Source of the DNA: Lachnospiraceae bacterium
GTDB lineage: Bacteria > Bacillota > Clostridia > Lachnospirales > Lachnospiraceae
Assembly: GCA_015056725.1 (NCBI GenBank)
Contig: SVFS01000014.1
Location: forward strand, 1-43,752
Length of the DNA: 43,752 nt
Direction of reading: 5' to 3'
The stretch's first letter is position 1, and every line of letters starts with the position of its first letter. The notes beneath the pieces are model-generated. The model worked only from the letters and a program-made list of their open reading frames with translations, was not told the origin of the DNA and did no database searches. Position numbers and translations under genes: made by a program. Shown in pieces: positions 7,522 through 16,085 of the stretch.

Positions 7522-8958
7522 ATGAAAATTGATAGAATGAAAAAGGCTATTTTATATTTGGTATTGATATCATTTATAGGTCCGATATTATATGCAACCT
7601 TTTATGTAGTTCCTTTTGCAGATGATTTTTCAAAAGTAGTTACTTACAAAACATATGATTGTGGATTGCTGGAATATTTATTTTTAAATGTAATAGATTT
7701 TTATAAAACATGGCAGGGAACTTATTTTTCTGCATTTGTTGGTGGAATTTTGACGTATTATTGGGGGGGATTATCAGCATTACGTTTCGTGATGTTTTTT
7801 ACGTCAGCTTTGTTTTTTGTATCGTTTTATGGATGTATTCAAGGGGTTTTAGAGTTTTATAAAGTGTCAAAAGAAAAACGGCGTTTCATGGAAGTACTGT
7901 ATGTTTTGGTTGCTTTATTCTTTTTATTGAATCAGACTAAAACAGAGGAAATATTTTATTGGCATACGGGAATGTCAGGATATACATTACCACTTTCCTG
8001 TGCACTTATTAGCATTACATGTTATTTTAAATATGAGATAAAGCAAAAGAAGGTGTGGGTAATATTAGGAAGCATCATGGCGATATTTGCAGCGGGTGGT
8101 GCATTAGATATTTCAGCGTTCACATGTTCTGTATTATTGTTTGCGATAGTATATAATTTTGTTGTAAGAAAGTCTATTGAACGGAATATATGGATAGGAA
8201 TATGTGCATTTATAGGTTCATTTATTAATGCAATTGCTCCGGGAAATTTTGTTAGGCATGAACTAGTTGATTCAGAAATTAGATTAGTAGGTGCTCTTTT
8301 TGCTACAGCAGTGCGAGTGAGTGATACGATAGCAGACAGTTTAAGAAATGGTCTGTTATTATTGTTAATTGTAGTAGTATTTCTTGTGGCTTATCATAAT
8401 TTAAAAACTAGTGAATTTGAATTTAAATATCCGGGAGTGGTGTTTATATATTGTTTGTTTGGTATATATATTACGGATTTTCCTGTGTTATTAGGATACT
8501 CCTTCCGGTTGTTGCCAGATAGATGTGTTTTTGTAGAGCAATTGGCAGTAGTGTTATGGTTTGTTATTGCATTTATATATTTGGCAGGATGGTCTGCAAA
8601 GAAAAAAATGTTTGAGTTCCGTAAGGAATGGTACATAATAATAGTGCTGATATGTATGATACATCTTTCAAACTATTTGAGTATAACAAATCTTATGGAG
8701 TTTACTCCATATAAAATAACGACAAATATAATGAATGGTAATTTTGCGAGAGTATCTAACAGACAAATGGATGTAATTAGCCAGATTGAGAATTCAAGTG
8801 AAAAAGATGTAGTGGTATATGAATATTTGTCGGATGAAACAGAATGGACAACTATTAGTAGGGTTGGAATAACAGAGGATGCAGAACATTGGATTAACCT
8901 TGCTGTTGCGGATTATTATGATAAGAATTCAGTAGTGGTTCAATATATTACAGATTAA
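7522..8958 (+). CDS. Polytopic membrane protein, DUF6056-like (possible GT-C glycosyltransferase)
   Basis: 478 residues with about ten to twelve hydrophobic helices. After the first helix comes VVPFADDFS, then WQGTYFS, and later EEIFYWHTGMSGY. This combination matches what I recall of DUF6056 membrane proteins. An acidic pair in the first outside loop is also typical of GT-C glycosyltransferases that use polyprenyl-linked sugars, so a cell-envelope glycosylation role is an inference. The last 70 residues look soluble. The gene is clearly more AT-rich than hisS and aspS next to it (many ATA, TTA, AGA codons), which suggests recent acquisition. GAGGAAAAGG precedes the ATG. It has its own promoter and no recognisable partner nearby. 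Confidence 0.65.
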   Translation: MKIDRMKKAILYLVLISFIGPILYATFYVVPFADDFSKVVTYKTYDCGLLEYLFLNVIDFYKTWQGTYFSAFVGGILTYYWGGLSALRFVMFFTSALFFVSFYGCIQGVLEFYKVSKEKRRFMEVLYVLVALFFLLNQTKTEEIFYWHTGMSGYTLPLSCALISITCYFKYEIKQKKVWVILGSIMAIFAAGGALDISAFTCSVLLFAIVYNFVVRKSIERNIWIGICAFIGSFINAIAPGNFVRHELVDSEIRLVGALFATAVRVSDTIADSLRNGLLLLLIVVVFLVAYHNLKTSEFEFKYPGVVFIYCLFGIYITDFPVLLGYSFRLLPDRCVFVEQLAVVLWFVIAFIYLAGWSAKKKMFEFRKEWYIIIVLICMIHLSNYLSITNLMEFTPYKITTNIMNGNFARVSNRQMDVISQIENSSEKDVVVYEYLSDETEWTTISRVGITEDAEHWINLAVADYYDKNSVVVQYITD

Positions 8959-8996
8959 ATGCAAATAAGCATATAAAAAAATAAGAGGAGATTATT

Positions 8997-10259
8997 ATGG
9001 CATTAAGTAAGAAGCCGGTAACAGGTATGAAAGACATTTTACCTGAGGAAATGGAAATCAGGGATTATGTGATTAGTGTAATTAAAGATACATATGGTAA
9101 GTTTGGGTTTACTTCCATTGAAACGCCATGTGTTGAAAATATTGCGAACTTAAATTGCAAAGCAGGCGGGGAAAACGAAAAGCTCATTTTTAAGATTTTA
9201 AAAAGAGGTGAAAAACTGAATCTGGAAACAGCAAAAGGAGAAGAGGATTTAGTGGATGGAGGTCTTCGTTATGACCTGACAGTTCCTCTTGTACGTTATT
9301 ATTCTGCTCATGCAAATGAACTTCCATCTCCTTTCAAATCACTTCAGATGGGAAATGTATGGCGCGCTGACAGACCACAGAGAGGTCGTTATCGTCAGTT
9401 TATGCAGTGCGATATCGATATTTTGGGAGAAGCTACAAATCTTGCGGAAATTGAATTGATTCTGGCTACAACCACGACTCTTGGAAAACTTGGTTTTAAG
9501 GATTTCCAGATTCGTATCAATGACAGACAGATTTTGAAAGCTATGGCGAGATACAGTGGCTTTGAAGAGGAATCTTATGATGAAGTATTTATTATTTTAG
9601 ATAAGATGGACAAGATAGGTATTGAGGGTGTTAAAGAAGAACTGTTAAAAGCAGGTTTTGCAAAAAGCACAGTAGATACTTACCTTGACATGTTTACAGA
9701 AATGGAAAATGCAAGCGACAGCGTCGCATATATCTTAGAAAAGCTGGATGATTCTCTGGATGCGTCCGTAAAAGATGGTTTCCGTGAAATTATTGATAGT
9801 GTGAATGCAGCAAAGGGCGATTACTTTGATTTAGTATTTGATCCTACGCTTGTAAGAGGTATGTCTTATTACACAGGCACGATTTTTGAAATCTCTATGC
9901 CACAGTTTGGCGGAAGCTGCGGTGGCGGAGGCCGCTATGATAAGATGGTAGGCAGATTTACGGGAAATGATGTTCCGGCTTGTGGTTTTTCCATTGGCTT
10001 TGAACGTATCATTTTATTATTGATGGAAAGCAATTTCAAAGTACCTGGAAGTGCGGACAAGGTGGCTTATCTGATGGAAAAGGGTGTGTCTGCAGAGGTA
10101 ATTACAGACGTAATGAAGCAGGCAGCGGAAGCCAGAGAAAAAGGTCAGAAGGTATTGGTTGCCCGCATGAATAAGAATAAAAAATTCCAGAAGGAACAGC
10201 TTCAGGCTCAGGGCTATACAGAGTTTAAGGAATTTTACCGTGAGGCGTTAAAGCACTAG
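8997..10259 (+). CDS. hisS: Histidyl-tRNA synthetase
   Basis: Class II aminoacyl-tRNA synthetase charging tRNA-His. The N-terminus ALSKKPVTGMKDILPEEM is typical of HisRS. Motif 2 appears as RADRPQRGRYRQFMQCDIDI. The histidine-specific loop is LVRGMSYYTGTIFEI, followed by GGSCGGGGRYDKMVG and motif 3 FSIGFERIILLL. The C-terminal anticodon-binding domain ends KEFYREALKH. 420 residues is normal for the family. AAGAGGAG precedes the ATG. It is 74 bases upstream of aspS, the common hisS-aspS arrangement of Gram-positive bacteria. No T-box leader is evident in the 38 bases upstream. Confidence 0.97.
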   Translation: MALSKKPVTGMKDILPEEMEIRDYVISVIKDTYGKFGFTSIETPCVENIANLNCKAGGENEKLIFKILKRGEKLNLETAKGEEDLVDGGLRYDLTVPLVRYYSAHANELPSPFKSLQMGNVWRADRPQRGRYRQFMQCDIDILGEATNLAEIELILATTTTLGKLGFKDFQIRINDRQILKAMARYSGFEEESYDEVFIILDKMDKIGIEGVKEELLKAGFAKSTVDTYLDMFTEMENASDSVAYILEKLDDSLDASVKDGFREIIDSVNAAKGDYFDLVFDPTLVRGMSYYTGTIFEISMPQFGGSCGGGGRYDKMVGRFTGNDVPACGFSIGFERIILLLMESNFKVPGSADKVAYLMEKGVSAEVITDVMKQAAEAREKGQKVLVARMNKNKKFQKEQLQAQGYTEFKEFYREALKH

Positions 10260-10333
10260 CAAATAGTTAGAACAATTTGATAGCAGATAAAAAAGATTAA
10301 AGAGATATAACAGACAAAATCGGAGGACAAGAA

Positions 10334-12142
10334 ATGGCAGAGTCATTAATGGGATTAAAGAGAAGCCACCGCTGTGCGGAGTTATCTGTCGCTAATGTAG
10401 GCGAAGAAGTAACCGTAATGGGATGGGTTCAGAAGCAGAGAAATAAAGGCGGTATTATCTTCGTAGATTTACGTGACCGTTCCGGCATTTTACAGCTCAT
10501 TTTTGAAGAAAGCGATTGCGGAAGCGAAAGCTTTGCAAAGGCTGAAAAGATGAGAAGTGAATTTGTTGTTGCAGTAACAGGTATTGTAGAAAAACGTTCC
10601 GGTGCTGTAAATGAAAATTTAAAAACAGGTGAGATTGAAATTCGTGTAAAATCTGCACGTGTACTTGCAGAAGCAGAAACACCACCATTCCCAATTGAAT
10701 CTGAGTCTAAGACAAAAGAAGAGATGAGATTAAAATACAGATTCTTAGATCTTCGTAGACCGGACCTTCAGCAGAAGCTGATTCTCAGAAGCAAAATTGT
10801 GACTGCTATGAGAAATTTTATGGCAAATGAAGGCTTTTTGGAAATCGAAACACCGATTTTATGCCGTTCAACACCGGAAGGTGCAAGAGACTATTTAGTA
10901 CCAAGCCGTGTGCATCCGGGCAATTTCTATGCGCTTCCGCAGTCTCCACAGATTTTTAAACAGCTCCTTATGTGCAGCGGTTATGATCGTTATTTCCAGA
11001 TTGCAAAGTGCTTTAGAGATGAAGACCTTCGTGCAGACAGACAGCCGGAGTTTACACAGGCAGATATGGAATTATCCTTTGTGGACATGGAAGATGTTAT
11101 GGATGTAAATGAAAGACTGATTCAGCATGTATGTAAAGAAGCCATCGGGCTTGACGTACAGCTTCCTCTTCCAAGAATGCCATGGCAGGAAGCAATGGAC
11201 CGTTTCGGTAGTGATAAACCGGATACACGTTTCGGTATGGAACTTGTAAACGTATCTGAAGTCGTAAAAGACTGTGGATTTGGTGTATTTACAGGTGCTT
11301 TGGAAGCAGGTGGTTCTGTTCGCGGTATTAACGTAAAAGGACAGGGGGCTATGCCACGTAAGAAAATTGATGCCCTGGTGGATATGGCAAAAGGAAGCGG
11401 TGCAAAAGGTCTTGCTTACCTTTGCATCGGTGAAGATGGCAGCATCAAATCTTCCTTTACGAAATTTATGACAGAAGAACAGGTTGCAGCTCTTATCAAA
11501 GCAATGGATGGCGAAAACGGAGACTTACTTTTATTCGCAGCAGACAAAAATACAATCGTTTGGTCTGTTCTCGGACAGCTTCGTTTAGAGCTTGGTAAAC
11601 AGCTTGAATTATACGATGAAAATCAGTTTAACTTCTTATGGGTAACAGAATTCCCACTTCTTGAGTGGTCTGAAGAAGAAAACAGATTTATGGCGATGCA
11701 TCATCCGTTTACAATGCCTATGGAAGAAGACTGGCAGTATATTGATTCGGATCCGGGCAGAGTACGTGCAAAAGCATACGATATCGTATTAAACGGTACA
11801 GAGCTTGGTGGTGGTTCCGTGAGAATCCACCAGAATGACATTCAGGAAAAGATGTTTGAAGCTCTTGGAATCACTCAGGAAAAAGCTTGGGAAAAATTTG
11901 GATATTTATTATCTGCATTCAAATATGGAGTACCGCCACATGCAGGATTGGCTTATGGTGTAGACCGTTTCGTAATGCTTCTGACACATGCTGACAGCAT
12001 CCGTGAAGTAATCGCATTCCCGAAAGTAAAAGATGCATCCGACCTGATGTGTGAAGCTCCAAACGTAGTAGATATGGAACAGCTTGATGAACTTGGTATT
12101 GCGATTGTACAACCTGAAGAAGCTGATGCGGCAGAAGAATAA
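10334..12142 (+). CDS. aspS: Aspartyl-tRNA synthetase (bacterial type)
   Basis: 602 residues, the size of the bacterial AspRS with the GAD insertion. The N-terminal OB fold contains VMGWVQKQRNKGGIIFVDLR. Motif 1 follows ETPILCRSTPEGARDYLVPS, then ALPQSPQIFKQLLM and motif 2 FRDEDLRADRQPEFTQADME. The GAD domain occupies roughly residues 300-420. The C-terminal part holds FPLLEW, MAMHHPFT, the LGGGSVRIH segment and motif 3 GLAYGVDRFVMLL. It charges tRNA-Asp, or also tRNA-Asn if it is the non-discriminating form, which I cannot decide from sequence alone. CGGAGGAC precedes the ATG. Probably co-transcribed with hisS and the small gene downstream. Confidence 0.97.
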   Translation: MAESLMGLKRSHRCAELSVANVGEEVTVMGWVQKQRNKGGIIFVDLRDRSGILQLIFEESDCGSESFAKAEKMRSEFVVAVTGIVEKRSGAVNENLKTGEIEIRVKSARVLAEAETPPFPIESESKTKEEMRLKYRFLDLRRPDLQQKLILRSKIVTAMRNFMANEGFLEIETPILCRSTPEGARDYLVPSRVHPGNFYALPQSPQIFKQLLMCSGYDRYFQIAKCFRDEDLRADRQPEFTQADMELSFVDMEDVMDVNERLIQHVCKEAIGLDVQLPLPRMPWQEAMDRFGSDKPDTRFGMELVNVSEVVKDCGFGVFTGALEAGGSVRGINVKGQGAMPRKKIDALVDMAKGSGAKGLAYLCIGEDGSIKSSFTKFMTEEQVAALIKAMDGENGDLLLFAADKNTIVWSVLGQLRLELGKQLELYDENQFNFLWVTEFPLLEWSEEENRFMAMHHPFTMPMEEDWQYIDSDPGRVRAKAYDIVLNGTELGGGSVRIHQNDIQEKMFEALGITQEKAWEKFGYLLSAFKYGVPPHAGLAYGVDRFVMLLTHADSIREVIAFPKVKDASDLMCEAPNVVDMEQLDELGIAIVQPEEADAAEE

Positions 12143-12191
12143 GCCGGGTGCAAATAATAAAACATAATCCGTATAACAGGAAGCAGAGATT

Positions 12192-12551
12192 ATGAAAATA
12201 AAACGATTGGCGGGACTGAATACGCCGGAAGAACAATTAAAAGAAGAATTCAAATCAGCACAAAAGATATCAGAAGTACGACTTGGCAAAGAGCATTTGT
12301 TTTATCGGTATTTTATTAAAATATCGGCAATTGCGTATGATCAGATACAGAAGATATTTTTAAGAGTAGAAAGTGGTGAAGTAGGAGAGTTTCCGCTGAC
12401 AGAGCATTATCTGATGGTGTATGACCTGGAAGGGAAGGAATATAAATTTCGCCAGGAGAGACCGGAGGATGCCAAAAAGGTTATTGCTTATTTTGAGGAA
12501 CATCATCCGGGGATTGCAGTTGGATTTTTCAAAGGGAAAGAAAAACAGTAA
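12192..12551 (+). CDS. Small protein of unknown function downstream of aspS
   Basis: 119 residues, no signal peptide and no membrane segment. The sequence alternates charged strands (FYRYFIKISAIAYDQIQKI, EHYLMVYDLEGKEYKF) and ends with a helix and GIAVGFFKGKEKQ. The pattern is compatible with a small beta-rich, PH-like fold, but I do not recognise a family. It starts 49 bases after aspS with a modest GGAAG site and is followed at once by a strong terminator, so it is the last gene of the hisS-aspS transcript. The placement suggests a housekeeping role, but nothing in the sequence proves one. Confidence 0.7.
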   Translation: MKIKRLAGLNTPEEQLKEEFKSAQKISEVRLGKEHLFYRYFIKISAIAYDQIQKIFLRVESGEVGEFPLTEHYLMVYDLEGKEYKFRQERPEDAKKVIAYFEEHHPGIAVGFFKGKEKQ

Positions 12552-12556
12552 AGTAG

Positions 12557-12587
12557 AAAAGGATTCTGAAAAGGAATCCTTTTTTTA
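12557..12587 (+). terminator. Rho-independent terminator of the hisS-aspS unit
   Basis: AAAAGGATTC and GAATCCTTTT form a ten-base stem with a short A-rich loop, ending in a run of about ten Ts. It lies six bases after the stop at 12551. Confidence 0.85.
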
Positions 12588-12630
12588 TCCATAACAATTA
12601 AAAGAATGTTTAAATGTTTAACAAAAAGCA

Positions 12631-12682
12631 TTGACACATTTTGAAAAAAGACATATAATACGATTAAACAATTGTTTAATCG
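12631..12682 (+). promoter_or_regulatory. Metal-operon promoter with perfect palindromic operator
   Basis: TTGACA (12631-12636) and TATAAT (12654-12659) are both perfect consensus with a 17-base spacer. Immediately downstream, covering the expected transcription start, is a perfect 22-base palindrome at 12661-12682 with arms CGATTAAACAA and TTGTTTAATCG. The centre is close in style to SmtB/CzrA/CadC-family operators. Two extra TGTTTAA copies lie upstream (about 12607-12620). An ArsR-family repressor is encoded at the end of the same operon (14891), so this is its probable autoregulatory site. Confidence 0.8.
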
Positions 12683-12734
12683 TTGTATTTAATAACTCGT
12701 ACGGGAATCGAATCCGTATGATAAACAGGAGGAA

Positions 12735-12959
12735 ATGAATATGAAAAAAACATACAAAATTGAAGTGGATTGTGCAAACTGTGCAAACAAGATGGAAGAG
12801 ACTACAAAGAAAACTGCCGGTGTGAAAGACGCTGTAGTTAATTTTATGGCACAGAAGCTGATTGTAGAATTTGAAGACGGAGCAAACGAAGCAGAAGTAA
12901 TGAAAGCAGTTGTAATAAACTGTAAGAAAGTTGATGATGATTTGGAGATTGAATTGTAA
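12735..12959 (+). CDS. Heavy-metal-associated (HMA) domain protein, stand-alone metallochaperone
   Basis: A 74-residue single HMA domain with beta-alpha-beta-beta-alpha-beta pattern. The metal loop is EVDCANCANKMEE, with DCxxC (Asp10, Cys11, Cys14) as in the N-terminal domains of zinc/cadmium/lead ATPases rather than the MxCxxC of copper proteins. The next gene is a P1B ATPase that lacks its own HMA domain, so this looks like the ATPase's sensor domain encoded separately. Its TAA stop overlaps the ATG of the ATPase. CAGGAGGAAATGAAT gives a strong ribosome site. It is the first gene after the metal-responsive promoter. Confidence 0.88.
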   Translation: MNMKKTYKIEVDCANCANKMEETTKKTAGVKDAVVNFMAQKLIVEFEDGANEAEVMKAVVINCKKVDDDLEIEL

Positions 12960-14842
12960 TGACAAAAAAGCAGAAAAAGATGCTAAAAAGAATTATAGTA
13001 TCAGCGGTTCTGATGATAGGGATTGCCTTTTTGCCGGTAGAGGGGATTTGGAGATTTTTACTGTATCTCATACCGTATTTGATTGTTGGGTATGACATAT
13101 TAAAAAAGGCCGGTAAGGGAATTTTAAACAGACAGGTGTTTGATGAGAACTTTTTAATGGCAATTGCTACTGTTGGAGCGATGATTATAGGTGTAACCAA
13201 AACAGGAGATTATGTAGATGCAATAGCTGTTATGTGGCTTTATCAGCTGGGAGAACTGTTTCAGAGTTATGCAGTTGGAAAAAGCAGAAAAAACATCAGT
13301 GAGCTGATGGATATTAGGCCGGACTATGCAAACATTGAAAAAGAAGGAAAAATTGTACAGGTTTCGCCGGAGGAAGTATCGTGCGGAACGGTTATTATTG
13401 TAAATCCGGGAGAAAAAGTACCGATTGATGGTATCGTAGTAGACGGACTGTCTACATTAAATACAAGTGCCCTTACCGGAGAGAGTCTTCCGAGAGATGT
13501 GAAGTGCGGTGATGAGATTATTAGTGGCTGCATCAATATGACAGGCGTGCTAAAGGTAAAGACAACAAAAGAGTTTGGTGAATCTACGGTTTCAAAAATT
13601 TTGGATTTGGTGGAAAATGCAAGCTCCAGAAAATCCCAAACCGAAGATTTTATTTCAAAATTTGCAAAATATTATACGCCGATTGTGTGTTATTGTGCAT
13701 TAGCACTTGCGGTATTGCCTCCTATGTTCAGGCATCTTGTGCTAAGCCTGCCGGCGGATTTTAGCGACTGGATTTACAGAGCCCTGACATTTCTGGTTAT
13801 TAGTTGCCCATGTGCTTTGGTTATCAGTATTCCGCTTAGTTTCTTTGCAGGAATAGGTGGAGCAAGCAAAGAAGGTATATTGGTTAAAGGTTCTAATTAT
13901 TTAGAAGCACTTTCTAAAACGGAATATGTGGTACTGGATAAAACAGGCACATTGACGCAGGGAGTTTTTGAGGTTACGGAAGTACATCACAACACAATAG
14001 ATAAAGAAAAGCTGATAGAGTATGCAGCACTTGCCGAAAGTGCTTCTTCCCATCCGATTAGTAAGAGTATCCGGAAATTATATGGAAAAGAAATGGATTA
14101 TTCACGTATCGGTACGATTCAGGAAATCAGCGGAGAAGGTGTAGTAGCTGATGTGGATGGAAAACGGATTGCAGTCGGTAATCTGAAACTGATGCAGCGC
14201 GAAGGTTTGTCGGTAGAAAAATGTCACAGCACCGGCACAATCATCTATATGTCAATAGAGAAGGAATATGTAGGCCATCTGGTAATTTCAGATGTTTTAA
14301 AATCTACTTCCAAAGAAGCAATAGAAGCACTTAAAAAAATAGGTGTACAAAAAGCGGTTATGCTGACAGGTGATGCTAAGACCGTTGCAGAGCAAGTGGC
14401 AGAGAAACTGCAGCTTGATATGGTATATAGTGAATTATTACCGGGAGATAAAGTTACGAAGGTAGAAGAATTACTTTTACATAAGCCGAAGAAGAGCTGT
14501 CTTGCATTCGTAGGAGACGGTATCAATGATGCACCGGTACTTTCCCGTGCAGATATAGGGATTGCCATGGGAGCAATGGGAAGTGATGCGGCGATTGAAG
14601 CGGCAGATATTGTATTAATGGATGATGATCCGATGAAAATCGCTAAGGCGATTAAAATATCCCGAAAATGCATGAGAATAGTATATCAAAATATTATATT
14701 TGCGATTGGCATTAAAGTGATTTGCCTTGTTTTAGGTGCACTTGGTATAGCAAATATGTGGCTTGCTATTTTTGCGGATGTAGGAGTGATGGTTTTAGCG
14801 GTGTTAAATGCGATTCGCACATTATTTGTAAAGAAACTGTGA
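12959..14842 (+). CDS. P1B-type heavy-metal-exporting ATPase (zinc/cadmium/lead type)
   Basis: 627 residues. Motifs in order: TGES (173-176), the metal-binding SCPCALV with Cys283 and Cys285, phosphorylation site DKTGT with Asp327, SSHP (363-366) in the nucleotide domain, MLTGD, then GDGINDAP in the hinge. The last two helices contain Lys in GIKVICLVLG and Asp in FADVGVMV, the ligand pattern of the P1B-2 group that exports Zn2+, Cd2+ and Pb2+. There is no N-terminal HMA domain; that part is the separate gene just upstream, overlapping by one base. About eight membrane helices. Regulated with its neighbours by the operator at 12661. Confidence 0.93.
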   Translation: MTKKQKKMLKRIIVSAVLMIGIAFLPVEGIWRFLLYLIPYLIVGYDILKKAGKGILNRQVFDENFLMAIATVGAMIIGVTKTGDYVDAIAVMWLYQLGELFQSYAVGKSRKNISELMDIRPDYANIEKEGKIVQVSPEEVSCGTVIIVNPGEKVPIDGIVVDGLSTLNTSALTGESLPRDVKCGDEIISGCINMTGVLKVKTTKEFGESTVSKILDLVENASSRKSQTEDFISKFAKYYTPIVCYCALALAVLPPMFRHLVLSLPADFSDWIYRALTFLVISCPCALVISIPLSFFAGIGGASKEGILVKGSNYLEALSKTEYVVLDKTGTLTQGVFEVTEVHHNTIDKEKLIEYAALAESASSHPISKSIRKLYGKEMDYSRIGTIQEISGEGVVADVDGKRIAVGNLKLMQREGLSVEKCHSTGTIIYMSIEKEYVGHLVISDVLKSTSKEAIEALKKIGVQKAVMLTGDAKTVAEQVAEKLQLDMVYSELLPGDKVTKVEELLLHKPKKSCLAFVGDGINDAPVLSRADIGIAMGAMGSDAAIEAADIVLMDDDPMKIAKAIKISRKCMRIVYQNIIFAIGIKVICLVLGALGIANMWLAIFADVGVMVLAVLNAIRTLFVKKL

Positions 14843-14890
14843 TAGTACAAAATAGCAGATGACTTTTACAAGAGAAAGAGAGGGTAAATA

Positions 14891-15238
14891 ATGACATTAC
14901 CACATAATCATGGACAAGAAATAGAAAAGCATTTTGAGCATATGCCAAAAGAAGAAAGCTTTCATGTAGTTGCAGATGTATTTAAGCTTTTGAGTGATAG
15001 TAACAGAGTGAGAATTTTTTGGATGCTATGTCATTGTGAAGAATGTGTAATTAATATTTCGGCACTTATGGAAATGAGTAGTCCTGCTGTTTCGCATCAT
15101 TTGAGACTGCTAAAAGATAATGGTCTTATCACAAGCCGCAGGGATGGGAAAGAGGTATATTATAAAGCAGCAGAGACAGAACAGGCAGAAATGCTCCATC
15201 AGGCAATAGAAAAGATGGCAAGGATTACATGCATTTAA
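14891..15238 (+). CDS. ArsR/SmtB-family metal-responsive repressor
   Basis: 115 residues with the ArsR winged helix: LLSDSNRVRIFWML, then the recognition helix MSSPAVSHHLRLLKDNGLI and the wing TSRRDGKEVYYKA. The alpha-3 metal site region reads CHCEECV (47-53), with three cysteines where CadC has ELCVCD. Extra histidines sit in the N-terminal arm (LPHNHG). It should bind the operator at 12661 and release it on metal binding, switching on the HMA protein, the ATPase and itself. It follows the ATPase by 48 bases and is closed by a shared terminator. The inducing metal is inferred, not shown. Confidence 0.9.
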   Translation: MTLPHNHGQEIEKHFEHMPKEESFHVVADVFKLLSDSNRVRIFWMLCHCEECVINISALMEMSSPAVSHHLRLLKDNGLITSRRDGKEVYYKAAETEQAEMLHQAIEKMARITCI

Positions 15239-15266
15239 AAAGAGAAGGCATTGCCTTCTCTTTTTT
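15237..15266 (+). terminator. Bidirectional terminator between convergent operons
   Basis: AGAGAAGGCA faces TGCCTTCTCT with almost no loop, with A-run on the left and T-run on the right, so it can stop transcription from both sides. It sits exactly between the ArsR gene (plus) and the phosphatase gene (minus), overlapping both stop regions. Confidence 0.85.
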
Positions 15267-16074
15267 ATATGAAACGTTCTGCAGTCTGTTTGGATAATTC
15301 AAGAAATTCCGAAAGAGCAGTTTTGGCACCGCCAAGTACAGAAACTTTTGAACGCAGCTTTAATGGACTGCCATCAAAACTACAAAGCTCGCCGCCGGCT
15401 TCTTTAATGATGGTGTAGGCACCGGCATAGTCCCATACACTGAGCCTTGGAGATGCATATACGGCACAACGGTTACAGGCAGCGTAGCATAAGCAAAGGG
15501 ATGCAACGCCCAGTTCCCTTAAGTCCATTGTTTTGTAGGTAACAGCTTTTGACAGTTCATATGCCGCATCGCGAAGTTCCGGATTGTATGGCACCTGACC
15601 AAAAATTACAACACTGTCTTTTAAGGATTTGTCATGGATGGAAATTGGTTTGTCATTTAAATAAGCACCCATACCTTCTATGCCGTAAAACATTTCATTG
15701 CGGAACGGATTATAAACAAACCCGGCAATCAGTTTTCCGTCAAGTGCAACACCGACACTGATTGCACTAAGCATAAATCCACAGACAAAATTAGTAGTGC
15801 CATCGATAGGATCAATGATAAAAACATAACCATTGCCTGTATCGGTATCAGACATACCATCTTCTTCGCCAAGAAAATGTGCATCGGGAAGAAGGTTTCC
15901 AAGCTTTTCCACAAGATAAGCCTGAACCATGGAGTCATATTTGGTTACAATGTTTGAAATGCCGCCTTTTGACTTGATATCTTTCTGATTCGTGATTTCA
16001 TCAACATTCTCAATCAGTTTACCGGCATCATATATAATCTGTTTGATTTGAAAAAACTGTTCTTTGGTAAGCAT
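15265..16074 (-). CDS. Inositol monophosphatase family protein
   Basis: 269 residues. Metal-ligand motifs are clear: GEEDG (Glu70, Glu71), DPIDGTTNFV (Asp88, Asp91, Gly92, Thr93) and VWDYAGAYTII near residue 213. The family hydrolyses a phosphate monoester (inositol-1-phosphate, 3'-phosphoadenosine 5'-phosphate or fructose bisphosphate) using Mg2+. The substrate here cannot be told from motifs. It begins only 11 bases after the stop of the CorC/HlyC-type gene, so the two are one minus-strand transcript. AGAGGT precedes the ATG. Confidence 0.9.
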   Translation of the reverse strand: MLTKEQFFQIKQIIYDAGKLIENVDEITNQKDIKSKGGISNIVTKYDSMVQAYLVEKLGNLLPDAHFLGEEDGMSDTDTGNGYVFIIDPIDGTTNFVCGFMLSAISVGVALDGKLIAGFVYNPFRNEMFYGIEGMGAYLNDKPISIHDKSLKDSVVIFGQVPYNPELRDAAYELSKAVTYKTMDLRELGVASLCLCYAACNRCAVYASPRLSVWDYAGAYTIIKEAGGELCSFDGSPLKLRSKVSVLGGAKTALSEFLELSKQTAERFI

Positions 16075-16085
16075 AAAATACCTCT

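Noticed and set aside
8959-8996. T-box leader for hisS
   Set aside because: Only 38 bases separate it from the preceding gene, too short for a T-box, and no conserved T-box sequence is seen.
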